NCBI GenBank assembly: GCA_019510535.1
Contig: JAEKKE010000377.1
Location: forward strand, 1-6,116
DNA length: 6,116 bases
Source: Acidobacteriota bacterium
GTDB taxonomy: Bacteria > Acidobacteriota > Terriglobia > Terriglobales > Acidobacteriaceae
Direction of reading: 5' to 3'
Position numbers and translations under genes: made by a program. Below, one piece after another: positions 6,031 to 6,116 of the stretch (position 1 is its first letter; each line of letters opens with the position of its first letter). The notes under the pieces were generated by a model. The model had not been told where the DNA came from and searched no databases. It was given only the letters and a program-made list of their open reading frames with translations.

Positions 6031-6116
6031 ATGAACGATTCAATCGGTCGATCTATGAAGCCTCTTCTGGGAGCAACAGTTAGTCCTACCGGCGTTCAAT
6101 TTCATCTCTGGGCTCC
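6031..6116 (+). CDS. Partial GH13-type gene start, probably malto-oligosyltrehalose trehalohydrolase
   Basis: The last 86 bases encode 28 residues before the window ends. They include LLGATVSPTGVQFHLWAP, matching the opening of the N-terminal beta-sandwich domain of TreZ and related CBM48-GH13 enzymes (the LGA...G..F.vWAP pattern). TreZ releases trehalose from malto-oligosyltrehalose in the cytoplasm. Branching and debranching enzymes share a similar opening, so the exact enzyme is inferred. Starts at ATG 6031 and ATG 6055 are both possible, and the frame is open further upstream to an ATG at 5968. None has a strong Shine-Dalgarno, and 6031 is chosen as a compromise. The gene is unrelated in pathway to the nucleotide-sugar genes and lies beyond their terminator. 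Confidence 0.55.
   Translation, partial: MNDSIGRSMKPLLGATVSPTGVQFHLWA

Noticed and set aside
1..6116. tRNA, rRNA, CRISPR array, insertion sequence or attachment site
   Set aside because: No cloverleaf, regular repeat-spacer pattern, transposase or paired terminal repeat was found on reading both strands.

Overview
The window looks like part of a surface-polysaccharide (O-antigen or exopolysaccharide) locus of a moderately GC-rich Gram-negative-type bacterium. The style of the membrane protein and of the broken glycosyltransferase recalls soil Acidobacteria (Granulicella/Terriglobus-like). That placement rests on impression alone, because no rRNA or other marker gene is present.

Layout. Bases 4-1803 (+) encode a polytopic membrane protein that resembles GT-C glycosyltransferases or flippase-like proteins. 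Bases 1938-2118 (+) hold a broken 5' fragment of a family-2 glycosyltransferase, with one frameshift and an abrupt truncation. Bases 2128-3465 (-) encode RfbH, the iron-sulfur CDP-4-keto-6-deoxyglucose 3-dehydrase. A 140-base divergent intergenic region with a strong inverted repeat separates it from rfbF (3606-4376, +, glucose-1-phosphate cytidylyltransferase). rfbF overlaps rfbG (4373-5467, +, CDP-glucose 4,6-dehydratase), and a hairpin terminator follows. Bases 5500-6030 are mostly without a convincing gene. From about 6031 a new gene begins that runs off the window; its first residues look like the N-terminus of a GH13 enzyme, most likely malto-oligosyltrehalose trehalohydrolase.

How the genes work together. 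RfbF makes CDP-glucose, RfbG converts it to CDP-4-keto-6-deoxyglucose, and RfbH starts removal of the C3 hydroxyl. This is the common trunk of CDP-3,6-dideoxyhexose synthesis (paratose, abequose, tyvelose, ascarylose) and of related branched sugars. The partner reductase (RfbI/AscD type) and the enzymes that decide the final sugar are not in the window, so the end product cannot be named. The terminator and gap after rfbG mark the edge of the sugar locus; the trehalose/glycogen-type gene beyond is probably unrelated.

No entirely new system was recognised. The points most worth a second look are the broken glycosyltransferase abutting rfbH, the inverted repeat between the divergent sugar genes, and the possibly leaderless rfbH start.
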